A stretch of DNA of 34,276 nucleotides from an uncultured Clostridia bacterium (GTDB lineage Bacteria > Bacillota > Clostridia > Saccharofermentanales > Saccharofermentanaceae). The notes under the pieces were generated by a model that was given only the letters and a program-made list of their open reading frames with translations, had not been told where the DNA came from and made no database searches. Position numbers and translations under genes: made by a program. Location of the stretch: positions 1 through 34,276 of the forward strand of contig CAMIYM010000022.1 of assembly GCA_946403085.1 (NCBI GenBank). Direction: 5' to 3'. Positions within the stretch are counted from its first letter, which is position 1. The number at the start of each line of letters is the position of its first letter. This document shows positions 8,660 to 15,037 of this stretch, in pieces.

Positions 8660-9196
8660 TCAGCCAAGTATAAGCTTAATAAGCTCTTCGGGTGCCTTCT
8701 CTGCGGCATCCTTCCATTTTTTGCAGATCTTTAAAGCTGTTGCTTCGTCGTCAACGGTGATAGAAGCGGAAAAAGGCTTTCCGTCATTTGTTGAAGTCAG
8801 ATTTACACGGAATTTTCCGTCATCTGTAAGTTCCAGAGCAGCGGAAGTACTCGAATTCTTAAGCATTTCCTTGCGGATGTCATCTGCAGCCTCGTCAAGA
8901 TGCTGGCGCAGAGGAGCATTAAGGGAAGATATGAGGTCATTTAAGACTGCTTTTCCGCCGTCCGTAAGCGTAAGATTCTCAGTCGAACCGACTGCTTCGC
9001 CCGTAAAATCGCCGGATCTGCTCTTATCCATGAGGTTTCCGGAGATGAGTTCTTCATAAGATCTCGAGAACGTGAAGAAGTCCGTATAAAGAGATTCCAT
9101 GCATTTCTCCATAAGGAGATGGTAGCTTACGCCCGGTGCACGATCTACAAGATAGAGTATTTGTATTTTTGATTCTGCAATAGAAATGTCAGACAT
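8660..9196 (-). CDS. DUF4364 family winged-helix protein
   Basis: A 178-residue protein matching DUF4364, a Clostridia family with an N-terminal winged-helix-like domain. The first 90 residues show the pattern: ESKIQILYLVDRAPGVSYHLLMEKCMESLYTDFFTFSRSYEELISGNLM, then LTLTDGGKAVL, which is a typical recognition helix plus wing of a PadR/ArsR-like fold. The C-terminal half predicts alternating strands (VNLTSTNDGKPFSASITVDD) and a closing helix. Role unknown; DNA binding is inferred from the fold. A TATAAT lies on this strand at 9238-9233, and the gene is divergent from pgi with 112 bases between starts, so regulation of pgi is possible but not shown. Confidence 0.7.
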   Translation of the reverse strand: MSDISIAESKIQILYLVDRAPGVSYHLLMEKCMESLYTDFFTFSRSYEELISGNLMDKSRSGDFTGEAVGSTENLTLTDGGKAVLNDLISSLNAPLRQHLDEAADDIRKEMLKNSSTSAALELTDDGKFRVNLTSTNDGKPFSASITVDDEATALKICKKWKDAAEKAPEELIKLILG

Positions 9197-9308
9197 TATC
9201 TTTCCCTTTAAATGTAATGAAATCCTGACGTAATTATACTCGTAAATCGATTTTTGCGGGTGTATACTCTGTATGATTTTTGAATAAAACCTGTAAGGAG
9301 AGTTTAAG

Positions 9309-10658
9309 ATGATTACATTTGATTACCAGAACGCCCTCGAATTCATCGGCGGTGAAGAGGCAGTCGCAAGAATGGAGCCCCAGGTTAAAGCCGCTTCTGA
9401 TATGCTTCACAAGAAGAACGGCCCCGGAAATGATTTTCTTGGATGGCTCGACCTTCCCACAAACTATGATAAAGAAGAATTTGCACGCATCCGCAAGGCT
9501 GCTCAGAAGATCAGAAGAGATTCTGACGTCCTTATCGTAATCGGTATCGGCGGTTCCTACCTCGGCGCACGTGCCGTTATAGAGCTCCTTGGCCATTCTT
9601 TTGCTAATGCAGCATCCAAGAAGGTCAGAAAGAGCCCTCTCATCCTTTTCTGCGGTAACTCCATCAGCGCTACATACCTCGCAGACATGATGGATATCAT
9701 CGAAGGCAAGGATATCTCACTTAACATCATTTCGAAGTCAGGCACAACAACAGAGCCTGCAATCGCTTTCCGTATCCTCCGTGCTTACATGGAGAACAAG
9801 TACGGCAAGAAGGGTGCCCAGGAAAGAATCTATGCTACAACAGATAAGGCAAGAGGAGCTCTTAAGGGCTTAGCTGACAAGGAAGGCTACGAGAGCTTCG
9901 TAGTACCTGATGATGTAGGCGGCAGATTCTCCGTTCTTACAGCTGTCGGACTTCTTCCTATCGCTGTTGCAGGCATCGACATCAGAGAGCTCATGAAGGG
10001 CGCAAGAGACGCTTCCAAGGCTTACAAGAAGCTTCCTTTGGCTGAGAATCCTTGCTACCAGTACGCTGCAGTACGTAACTGCCTGCTCCGTTCCGGTTAT
10101 TCTACAGAAGTTATGGTCAACTACGAGCCTTCTTTCCACTTCATGACAGAGTGGTGGAAGCAGCTCTACGGTGAGTCTGAGGGTAAGGACAGAAGAGGTA
10201 TCTTCCCGGCAGGCGTTGATAACACAACAGACCTTCACTCCATGGGTCAGTTCATCCAGGACGGCGCACGCATCATGTATGAGACAGTTGTCCAGATCGA
10301 CCAGCCCAGAAGATCTTTCGAGATCCCTAACGACAAGACAAACCTTGACGGTCTTAACTTCCTCTCCGGCATGGACATGAATGAAGTTAATGCAAAGGCT
10401 ATGCAGGGTACTATCCTTGCTCACGTTGACGGTAAGGTTCCGAATCTTTTGATCCACATGCCTGACCAGACAGCTTACTCTCTTGGTGAGCTCATCTACT
10501 TCTTCGAGAAGGCTTGCGGCATCTCAGGTTATCTCCTCGCCGTAAATCCTTTCAACCAGCCTGGTGTTGAGGCTTACAAGAAGAACATGTTCGCTCTTCT
10601 TGGCAAGCCCGGTTACGAAGACCAGAAGGCTGCTCTTGAGGCAAGACTTAAGAAGTAA
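9309..10658 (+). CDS. pgi: Glucose-6-phosphate isomerase
   Basis: Interconverts glucose-6-phosphate and fructose-6-phosphate in glycolysis. The 449 residues match the shorter Firmicute form (Bacillus type, about 450) and not the 550-residue proteobacterial type. Visible landmarks: [17 protein letters not shown], the sugar-phosphate loop [35 protein letters not shown], the PGI signature in the [30 protein letters not shown] region, and a basic C-terminus. Ribosome binding site AAGGAG (9295-9300) is 8 bases before ATG. Codon use is strongly biased (AAG, CTT/CTC, ATC), as expected for a highly expressed gene. It is followed by a strong terminator, so it is probably monocistronic. Confidence 0.97.
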   Translation: MITFDYQNALEFIGGEEAVARMEPQVKAASDMLHKKNGPGNDFLGWLDLPTNYDKEEFARIRKAAQKIRRDSDVLIVIGIGGSYLGARAVIELLGHSFANAASKKVRKSPLILFCGNSISATYLADMMDIIEGKDISLNIISKSGTTTEPAIAFRILRAYMENKYGKKGAQERIYATTDKARGALKGLADKEGYESFVVPDDVGGRFSVLTAVGLLPIAVAGIDIRELMKGARDASKAYKKLPLAENPCYQYAAVRNCLLRSGYSTEVMVNYEPSFHFMTEWWKQLYGESEGKDRRGIFPAGVDNTTDLHSMGQFIQDGARIMYETVVQIDQPRRSFEIPNDKTNLDGLNFLSGMDMNEVNAKAMQGTILAHVDGKVPNLLIHMPDQTAYSLGELIYFFEKACGISGYLLAVNPFNQPGVEAYKKNMFALLGKPGYEDQKAALEARLKK

Positions 10659-10686
10659 TTCTTTTCGGGAACACTTTGAACATATG

Positions 10687-10718
10687 CAGGGACTGCTTTT
10701 AGCGGTCCCTGTTTTTTT
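10687..10718 (+). terminator. Intrinsic terminator of pgi
   Basis: CAGGGACTGC (10687-10696), loop TTTTA, GCGGTCCCTG (10702-10711) with one G-U pair, then seven T. A 10-bp stem and T-run make this a strong rho-independent terminator. Confidence 0.92.
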
Positions 10719-10774
10719 AGATTTCACATTTATTGACTGATAATTTTATCTGACATACGAAATCGAGAAAAAAT

Positions 10775-10800
10775 GGTTCTTCACGATATCCTTGGGATTA
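10775..10800 (+). repeat. 26-bp repeat, copy A, heading palindrome array A
   Basis: Begins GGTTCTTCACGATATCC and ends TTGGGATTA. It is identical over all 26 bases to the reverse complement of 20867-20892. It sits just upstream of the palindrome array in both places. Here it is framed by a further inverted repeat, CGAGAAA (10764-10770) and TTTCTCG (10801-10807). No promoter with good spacing is apparent inside it. Confidence 0.9.
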
Positions 10801-10812
10801 TTTCTCGAAAAA

Positions 10813-11215
10813 GCATACAGGAACCGCATTTTTCGATTTTGGTATGCCTGTTTTGCTTGTTTTTAAGTGTTTTTGTTGGTCTCGGGGCATACCAAAACGC
10901 TGTTTTGAAGAATCGGTATGCTTTTTACCCTCTCCAGAGTCACTTCGGGCACCGAAAACAGCATACCAAACTCGAGTTTTGCCATTTTGATATGCTTTGC
11001 CTGATTATCTAAGGTATCGAAAAGAACAGGTACGGACACAAAACTACAAATTGCTTTTTGTGTCCGTCTTTTCAAGCGTCCTTGCAAGGAAAAACAAGCT
11101 CATTTACGGACACAAATGAGATAACTGCCCGTTGTGTCCGTAATTTCAGGCGTCGAAGCCAGGAAAATCGAAAAAATTTACGGACACAAAACCCCAAACT
11201 ACCTTTTGTGTCCGT
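10813..11215. repeat. Array of six ~35-bp palindromes with a 74-bp period
   Basis: The intergenic stretch 10659-11473 has no credible gene. It contains six imperfect palindromes. Three have arms GCATAC/GTATGC: 10813-10847, 10887-10921, 10961-10995 (right arm of the third is ATATGC). Three have longer arms ACGGACAC(AAA)/(TTT)GTGTCCGT: 11032-11067, 11106-11141, 11180-11215. Within each trio the start-to-start distance is exactly 74 bp; between trios it is 71. Units are 35-36 bp, spacers 36-39 bp. Arms are conserved while the loops and spacers differ. The third unit has an inner perfect palindrome AAACTCGAGTTT. A weaker seventh unit, TACTTT/AAAGTA at 11252-11274, falls at the next expected place. 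See findings. Confidence 0.9.
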
Positions 11216-11296
11216 TCTGGCAGATCCCAAACAGAGAAAACACGTTCAGCCTACTTTTCGAGACAGGGAAAGTAAAAAATCGTTTTTTCGCAATAT

Positions 11297-11325
11297 AACA
11301 AATTCGAAGCGAGCTTCAATTTGTT
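11297..11325. repeat. Inverted repeat between array A and acn promoter
   Basis: AACAAATT-C-GAAGC (11297-11310), GA, GCTTC-AATTTGTT (11313-11325): a 13-bp stem with one bulged base. It lacks a following T-run, so it is not an obvious terminator on either strand. It could be an operator or mRNA hairpin. Confidence 0.6.
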
Positions 11326-11338
11326 AATTGCTCCTGCC

Positions 11339-11438
11339 TGCAAGCAAGTTGCTCGAATGTTTGCTATACTCCGCTTCGCTCTGTGAAACACTTATCTCGC
11401 AACCCTTGCAAGCAAGTTGCTCGATTGCGTGTTATAAT
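11339..11438 (+). promoter_or_regulatory. Duplicated 18-bp motif plus -10 boxes upstream of acn
   Basis: TGCAAGCAAGTTGCTCGA occurs twice, at 11339-11356 and 11407-11424 (68 bp apart). Each copy is followed after exactly 8 bases by a -10-like hexamer: TATACT (11365-11370) and TATAAT (11433-11438). The core GCAA-G-TTGC is a palindrome. No consensus -35 is present at 17 bp, so an activator bound at the motif may substitute. The second -10 is the likely acn promoter; the ribosome binding site GAGG is at 11462-11465. Confidence 0.6.
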
Positions 11439-11473
11439 AATGCGCGAATTTATTAAATAATGAGGTAGATACT

Positions 11474-13771
11474 ATGATTTCAACTCTCGAAAACGGCGCT
11501 TGGCTCATTAACGGCGTCGAACTCATTGAAGATCAGGCAGGGGCAGCTGAAGCGGTTGCAGCCAAGTCCGGCAAGGCCGCAGACAAGGCATCCGCTAAGC
11601 AGGGCACGATTGCTTACGGAATCTTAAAAGATCACAACACATCAGGCAACATGGATCAGCTTAAGATCAAGTTCGATAAGCTGACTTCACACGACATCAC
11701 ATATGTAGGAATCATCCAGACAGCTAGAGCATCCGGACTTGAGAAGTTCCCAATTCCTTACGTTCTTACAAACTGCCACAACTCACTTTGCGCAGTAGGC
11801 GGAACGATCAATGAAGATGACCACATGTTCGGTCTTACTGCTGCCAAGAAGTACGGCGGAATCTATGTACCTCCTCATCAGGCAGTTATCCACCAGTATG
11901 CAAGAGAGATGCTCGCTACATGCGGCGGCATGATCCTTGGTTCTGACTCACATACACGTTATGGTGCTCTTGGTACCATGGCTATGGGTGAGGGCGGTCC
12001 TGAGCTCGTTAAGCAGCTCCTCTCACAGACATATGACATCAAGATGCCTGACGTTATCGCTATCTACCTCACAGGCGAGCCGATGAAGGGTGTAGGTCCT
12101 CAGGACGTAGCTCTTGCAATCATCGGCAAAGTATTCAATTCAGGCTATGTTAAGAACAAGGTCATGGAGTTCGTAGGTCCCGGTGTCGCAAGCCTCTCAG
12201 CTGATTTCAGGATCGGCATCGACGTAATGACTACTGAGACAACTTGCCTTTCTTCAATCTGGCAGACAGATGAGAAGACAAAGGAGTTCTTCGATATCCA
12301 CGGCAGATCAGGCGACTACAAAAAGCTCGCTCCTGCTGATGTCACATACTATGACGGCGCGGTTGTCGTTGACCTCTCTACGATCAAGCCTATGATCGCT
12401 ATGCCTTTCCATCCTTCCATCGCTTACGAGATCGATTATGTAAATGCTAACCTTGAGCAGATGATCGCAGAGACAGAAGAGAGAGCAAAGGTATCCTTCG
12501 GCGACAAGATCCAGTATTCATTGAAGGACAAGATTCAGGGCGGCAAGCTCATGGTAGACCAGGGAATCATCGCAGGATGCGCAGGCGGCGGATTCGAGAA
12601 TATCTGTGCTGCAGCTGACATCATGAAGGGCAAGTACATCGGTTCTGATAAGTTCACAATGTCCATCTATCCTGCATCCACCCCTATCTACATGGAGCTC
12701 GTAAAGAACGGCGTTGCAGCTACTCTCCTTGAGACAGGCGCTATCCTTAAGACAGCATTCTGCGGACCTTGCTTCGGTGCCGGTGATACACCTGCAAACA
12801 ACGCATTCTCTATCCGTCACTCCACAAGAAACTTCCCGAACAGAGAAGGTTCAAAGGTTCAGAGCGGCCAGATCTCTTCAGTTGCTCTCATGGATGCCAG
12901 ATCCATCGCTGCAACTGCTGCAAACAAGGGCGTTCTCACACCTGCTACAGAGTTTACCGGCGAGCTTAATAACTACGCTTACACATTTGACGATAAGATC
13001 TACAAGAACAGAGTCTTCGATTCAAAGGGTGTTGCTGATCCTAATACAGAGATCCAGTTCGGACCTAACATCAAGGACTGGCCGAAGATGGAAGCACTTC
13101 CTGAGAACCTCGTTCTCCAGGTAGTATCTGAGATCCACGATCCTGTTACAACAACAGACGAACTTATCCCTTCAGGTGAGACATCTTCTTACAGATCCAA
13201 TCCTTTGGGCCTTGCTGAGTTTACACTCTCACGTAAGGATCCTGAGTACGTTGGAAGAGCAAAGAACATCCAGAAGGCTGAGACAGCGCTTGTCGCAGGC
13301 GAGAAGCCCTGTGAAGCAGTTGAAGGTCTCCACGATGTAATGCAGGTCGTAAAGAGCCTCATTTCTTTCGAGCACCGCGATACAAAGTCTATCGGATTCG
13401 GTTCAGTAATCTTCGCAGTTAAGCCCGGTGACGGTTCTGCAAGAGAGCAGGCTGCTTCCTGCCAGAAGGTACTTGGCGGATGGGCTAATATCGCTAACGA
13501 GTATGCCACAAAGAGATACAGATCTAACCTCATCAACTGGGGTATGCTCCCTTTCATCATCGAAAAGGGCGCCCTCCCGTTCTCTAACCTCGATTACATT
13601 CTCTTCCCGGGAATCAGAACTGCAGTCGAGACAAAGGCTGATACGATCAAGGCAATCGCTATCAAGGGAAATGAGACAAAGGAATTCACTTTGACTCTTG
13701 GTGACCTCACAGACCGTGAGCGCCAGATAATCCTTGACGGATGCCTCATCAACTTCAACCGCCAGAAATAA
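11474..13771 (+). CDS. acn: Aconitase-family hydratase (probable aconitate hydratase)
   Basis: A 765-residue [4Fe-4S] dehydratase of the aconitase superfamily, presumably isomerising citrate and isocitrate. Clear landmarks are [21 protein letters not shown]430-x2-C433 in [25 protein letters not shown], and the swivelling domain with the [21 protein letters not shown] segment near the C-terminus. The first cluster cysteine, C369, is in [11 protein letters not shown] and not the classic GSCTNSS motif, so this belongs to the divergent subgroup often labelled hydratase and including E. coli YbhJ (from memory). The substrate may therefore differ from citrate. Ribosome binding site GAGG is 8 bases before ATG. 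No other TCA gene is adjacent. Codon bias suggests high expression. Confidence 0.85.
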   Translation: MISTLENGAWLINGVELIEDQAGAAEAVAAKSGKAADKASAKQGTIAYGILKDHNTSGNMDQLKIKFDKLTSHDITYVGIIQTARASGLEKFPIPYVLTNCHNSLCAVGGTINEDDHMFGLTAAKKYGGIYVPPHQAVIHQYAREMLATCGGMILGSDSHTRYGALGTMAMGEGGPELVKQLLSQTYDIKMPDVIAIYLTGEPMKGVGPQDVALAIIGKVFNSGYVKNKVMEFVGPGVASLSADFRIGIDVMTTETTCLSSIWQTDEKTKEFFDIHGRSGDYKKLAPADVTYYDGAVVVDLSTIKPMIAMPFHPSIAYEIDYVNANLEQMIAETEERAKVSFGDKIQYSLKDKIQGGKLMVDQGIIAGCAGGGFENICAAADIMKGKYIGSDKFTMSIYPASTPIYMELVKNGVAATLLETGAILKTAFCGPCFGAGDTPANNAFSIRHSTRNFPNREGSKVQSGQISSVALMDARSIAATAANKGVLTPATEFTGELNNYAYTFDDKIYKNRVFDSKGVADPNTEIQFGPNIKDWPKMEALPENLVLQVVSEIHDPVTTTDELIPSGETSSYRSNPLGLAEFTLSRKDPEYVGRAKNIQKAETALVAGEKPCEAVEGLHDVMQVVKSLISFEHRDTKSIGFGSVIFAVKPGDGSAREQAASCQKVLGGWANIANEYATKRYRSNLINWGMLPFIIEKGALPFSNLDYILFPGIRTAVETKADTIKAIAIKGNETKEFTLTLGDLTDRERQIILDGCLINFNRQK

Positions 13772-13790
13772 GAAAAAACTAACTGAGGTG

Positions 13791-13826
13791 TAGGCTGCCT
13801 TTAACCGGGCAGCCTATTACTTTTAT
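13791..13826 (+). terminator. Intrinsic terminator of acn
   Basis: TAGGCTGCC (13791-13799), 8-base loop, GGCAGCCTA (13808-13816), then TTACTTTTATAA. A perfect 9-bp stem. Its tail overlaps the -10 of the next promoter. Confidence 0.85.
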
Positions 13827-13829
13827 AAT
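13801..13829 (+). promoter_or_regulatory. Promoter of the yitT-like gene, inside the acn terminator
   Basis: TTAACC (13801-13806), 17-bp spacer, perfect TATAAT (13824-13829). The predicted transcript would start only about 6 bases before the ATG at 13842, and no ribosome binding site is visible, suggesting a nearly leaderless mRNA. Confidence 0.45.
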
Positions 13830-13841
13830 CGAAAACAGATC

Positions 13842-14780
13842 ATGCCGGAAACAAGAAAAAGACAGCATAAACCGCAGAAACAGATTACCTTTGAGTACGT
13901 CTTCAAGCAGTGGATAGCACCTCTGTTCATGATAACCGTGGGTGCCGTTATCGCTGCGTTCGCACTCGAAGAGTTCCTGGTACCTTTCACGATCCTGGAT
14001 GGTGGTGTTGTCGGTATCTCGATGATCATAAGCCAGCTGTCTGGCGTTCCGCTGGGCTTTCTGACGATTGCTCTGAATATTCCGTTCATGATCGTAGGCT
14101 TCAAGCGCCTTGGTATAAGGTTCCTGATAAAAGCGATCTATGCGATGATCATCTTTTCGAGCTTCCTCGGCGTTTTCGCGGATATGAAAGCGGTAACAGA
14201 GCAGGAGATACTTGTAGTCGTATTCGGAGGCGTCTTGCTCGGTATCGGCGTAGGCCTCATCTTAAGATACGGCGGATGCCTGGACGGCACGGAGATCGTA
14301 GCGATGCTCTTGTCGCACCACATGGAATTCTCTGTAGGACAGATCGTATTGTTCTTCAACATAATCATATATGCAGTTGCGGGATTCCTTTTCGGACCTG
14401 ACAGAGCGCTCTATTCGCTTCTTACTTACTTCATCACATCAAAGGTTATAGACATCGTTGAGAACGGCATGGAGCAGGGCAAATCCGTAATGATCATTAC
14501 AGATCACGGCAAGGATATTGCTGATAAGATCTATTCGCAGCTTGGCCGTACATGCACGCAGATGGAAGGCAAAGGTATGGTCAGTAACGGCAAGAAGACC
14601 GTACTCTACTGCGTAATTACGAGAGTAGAAGTTCCTGCCATCAAGAAGATAATCAACGATGCCGATGTATCAGCATTCATGACGATATCCGATGTCTCTG
14701 AGATCGTCGGAAATCATATCAAGAAAAAGAAAGCACCGGTTCACAAACAAGAAGTCATCAAAAAAGGACGTCCCAACTGA
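13842..14780 (+). CDS. YitT family membrane protein (DUF161 + DUF2179)
   Basis: A 312-residue membrane protein of the YitT family, common in Firmicutes and of unknown transport or sensory role. Residues ~25-205 hold five or six transmembrane helices with the family's repeated GG...G pattern (LDGGVVGISMIISQLSGVPLGFLTIALNIPF, LLGIGVGLILRYGGCLDGTEIVAMLL). Residues ~212-290 are the cytoplasmic DUF2179 domain (KSVMIITDHGKDIADKI through FMTISDVSEIVG), predicted to bind a small ligand. The last 20 residues are Lys-rich. The stop codon lies in the loop of a hairpin that serves as terminator for the opposite strand. A 35-bp near-copy of its 3' end occurs at 18715-18749. Confidence 0.9.
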   Translation: MPETRKRQHKPQKQITFEYVFKQWIAPLFMITVGAVIAAFALEEFLVPFTILDGGVVGISMIISQLSGVPLGFLTIALNIPFMIVGFKRLGIRFLIKAIYAMIIFSSFLGVFADMKAVTEQEILVVVFGGVLLGIGVGLILRYGGCLDGTEIVAMLLSHHMEFSVGQIVLFFNIIIYAVAGFLFGPDRALYSLLTYFITSKVIDIVENGMEQGKSVMIITDHGKDIADKIYSQLGRTCTQMEGKGMVSNGKKTVLYCVITRVEVPAIKKIINDADVSAFMTISDVSEIVGNHIKKKKAPVHKQEVIKKGRPN

Positions 14781-14789
14781 GACGTCCTT
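14764..14789 (-). terminator. Minus-strand terminator of the 13-codon gene
   Basis: Read on the minus strand: AAGGACGTC, 8-base loop, GACGTCCTT, then TTTTGATG. The 9-bp stem is perfect and the T-run lies only on the minus-strand side, so it serves the small convergent gene. It includes the yitT stop codon. Confidence 0.75.
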
Positions 14790-14809
14790 CATGATCAGGT
14801 TTCTTAGTT

Positions 14810-14851
14810 TTATATCTTCTTGCCAATAGCGTTGTTGATATCTAAGTCCAT
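14810..14851 (-). CDS. 13-residue microprotein, truncated member of a two-gene family
   Basis: Encodes MDLDINNAIGKKI. Despite its size it has a strong ribosome binding site (GGAGG, 14860-14864, 8 bases before ATG), an upstream block shared with the 57-codon gene at 20284-20457 (ATAGAATGATTATATCAA on the minus strand) and a dedicated terminator. Its first six residues equal those of the longer protein, and NAIGKK matches that protein's C-terminal GAIGKK. It therefore looks like the longer gene after an in-frame internal deletion. It may make a real peptide, or be a degenerate copy whose transcript alone still matters. No known family recognised. Confidence 0.6.
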   Translation of the reverse strand: MDLDINNAIGKKI

Positions 14852-14946
14852 AAAAGGCACCTCCATATTTTTTGATATAATCATTCTATTACTATTGTTT
14901 TATATGTGAACAACGATCAATACCGTGCCCGGGATTCCGTCAGTTC

Positions 14947-14984
14947 AAGTTGTGATTTGTATGGTCATAAAGAGGTCACAACTT
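14947..14984. promoter_or_regulatory. Perfect 9-bp inverted repeat before the kinase operon
   Basis: AAGTTGTGA (14947-14955) and TCACAACTT (14976-14984), 20 bases between, followed by TTT and then a -10-like TATACT at 14990-14995. It may be an operator for the response regulator or a transcriptional attenuator hairpin for the operon that starts at 15038. Confidence 0.5.
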
Positions 14985-15037
14985 TTTCCTATACTCACGA
15001 TGACAAAAGACGGATGTCGCGGAAAGGAACAAAGAAG

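Noticed and set aside
9233..9277. Classical promoter boxes between the DUF4364 gene and pgi
   Set aside because: TATAAT (minus), TATACT and TATGAT (plus) are present, but none has a -35 with acceptable spacing, so no specific promoter is called for pgi.
10813..11215. CRISPR array (36-bp repeat, 38-bp spacer geometry)
   Set aside because: The inner 18-20 bases of each repeat differ between units, there are two arm families, and no cas gene is near. Only the spacing resembles a CRISPR.
10773..11327. Open frames of 79 and 89 codons in the pgi-acn gap
   Set aside because: They run through the palindrome array, have no ribosome binding site and give Phe/Leu- or Lys/Arg-rich translations unlike proteins.
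14906..15037. GTG 14906 as the start of the first kinase
   Set aside because: No ribosome binding site, the added 44 residues precede the first membrane helix without family support, and the segment contains the long inverted repeat.
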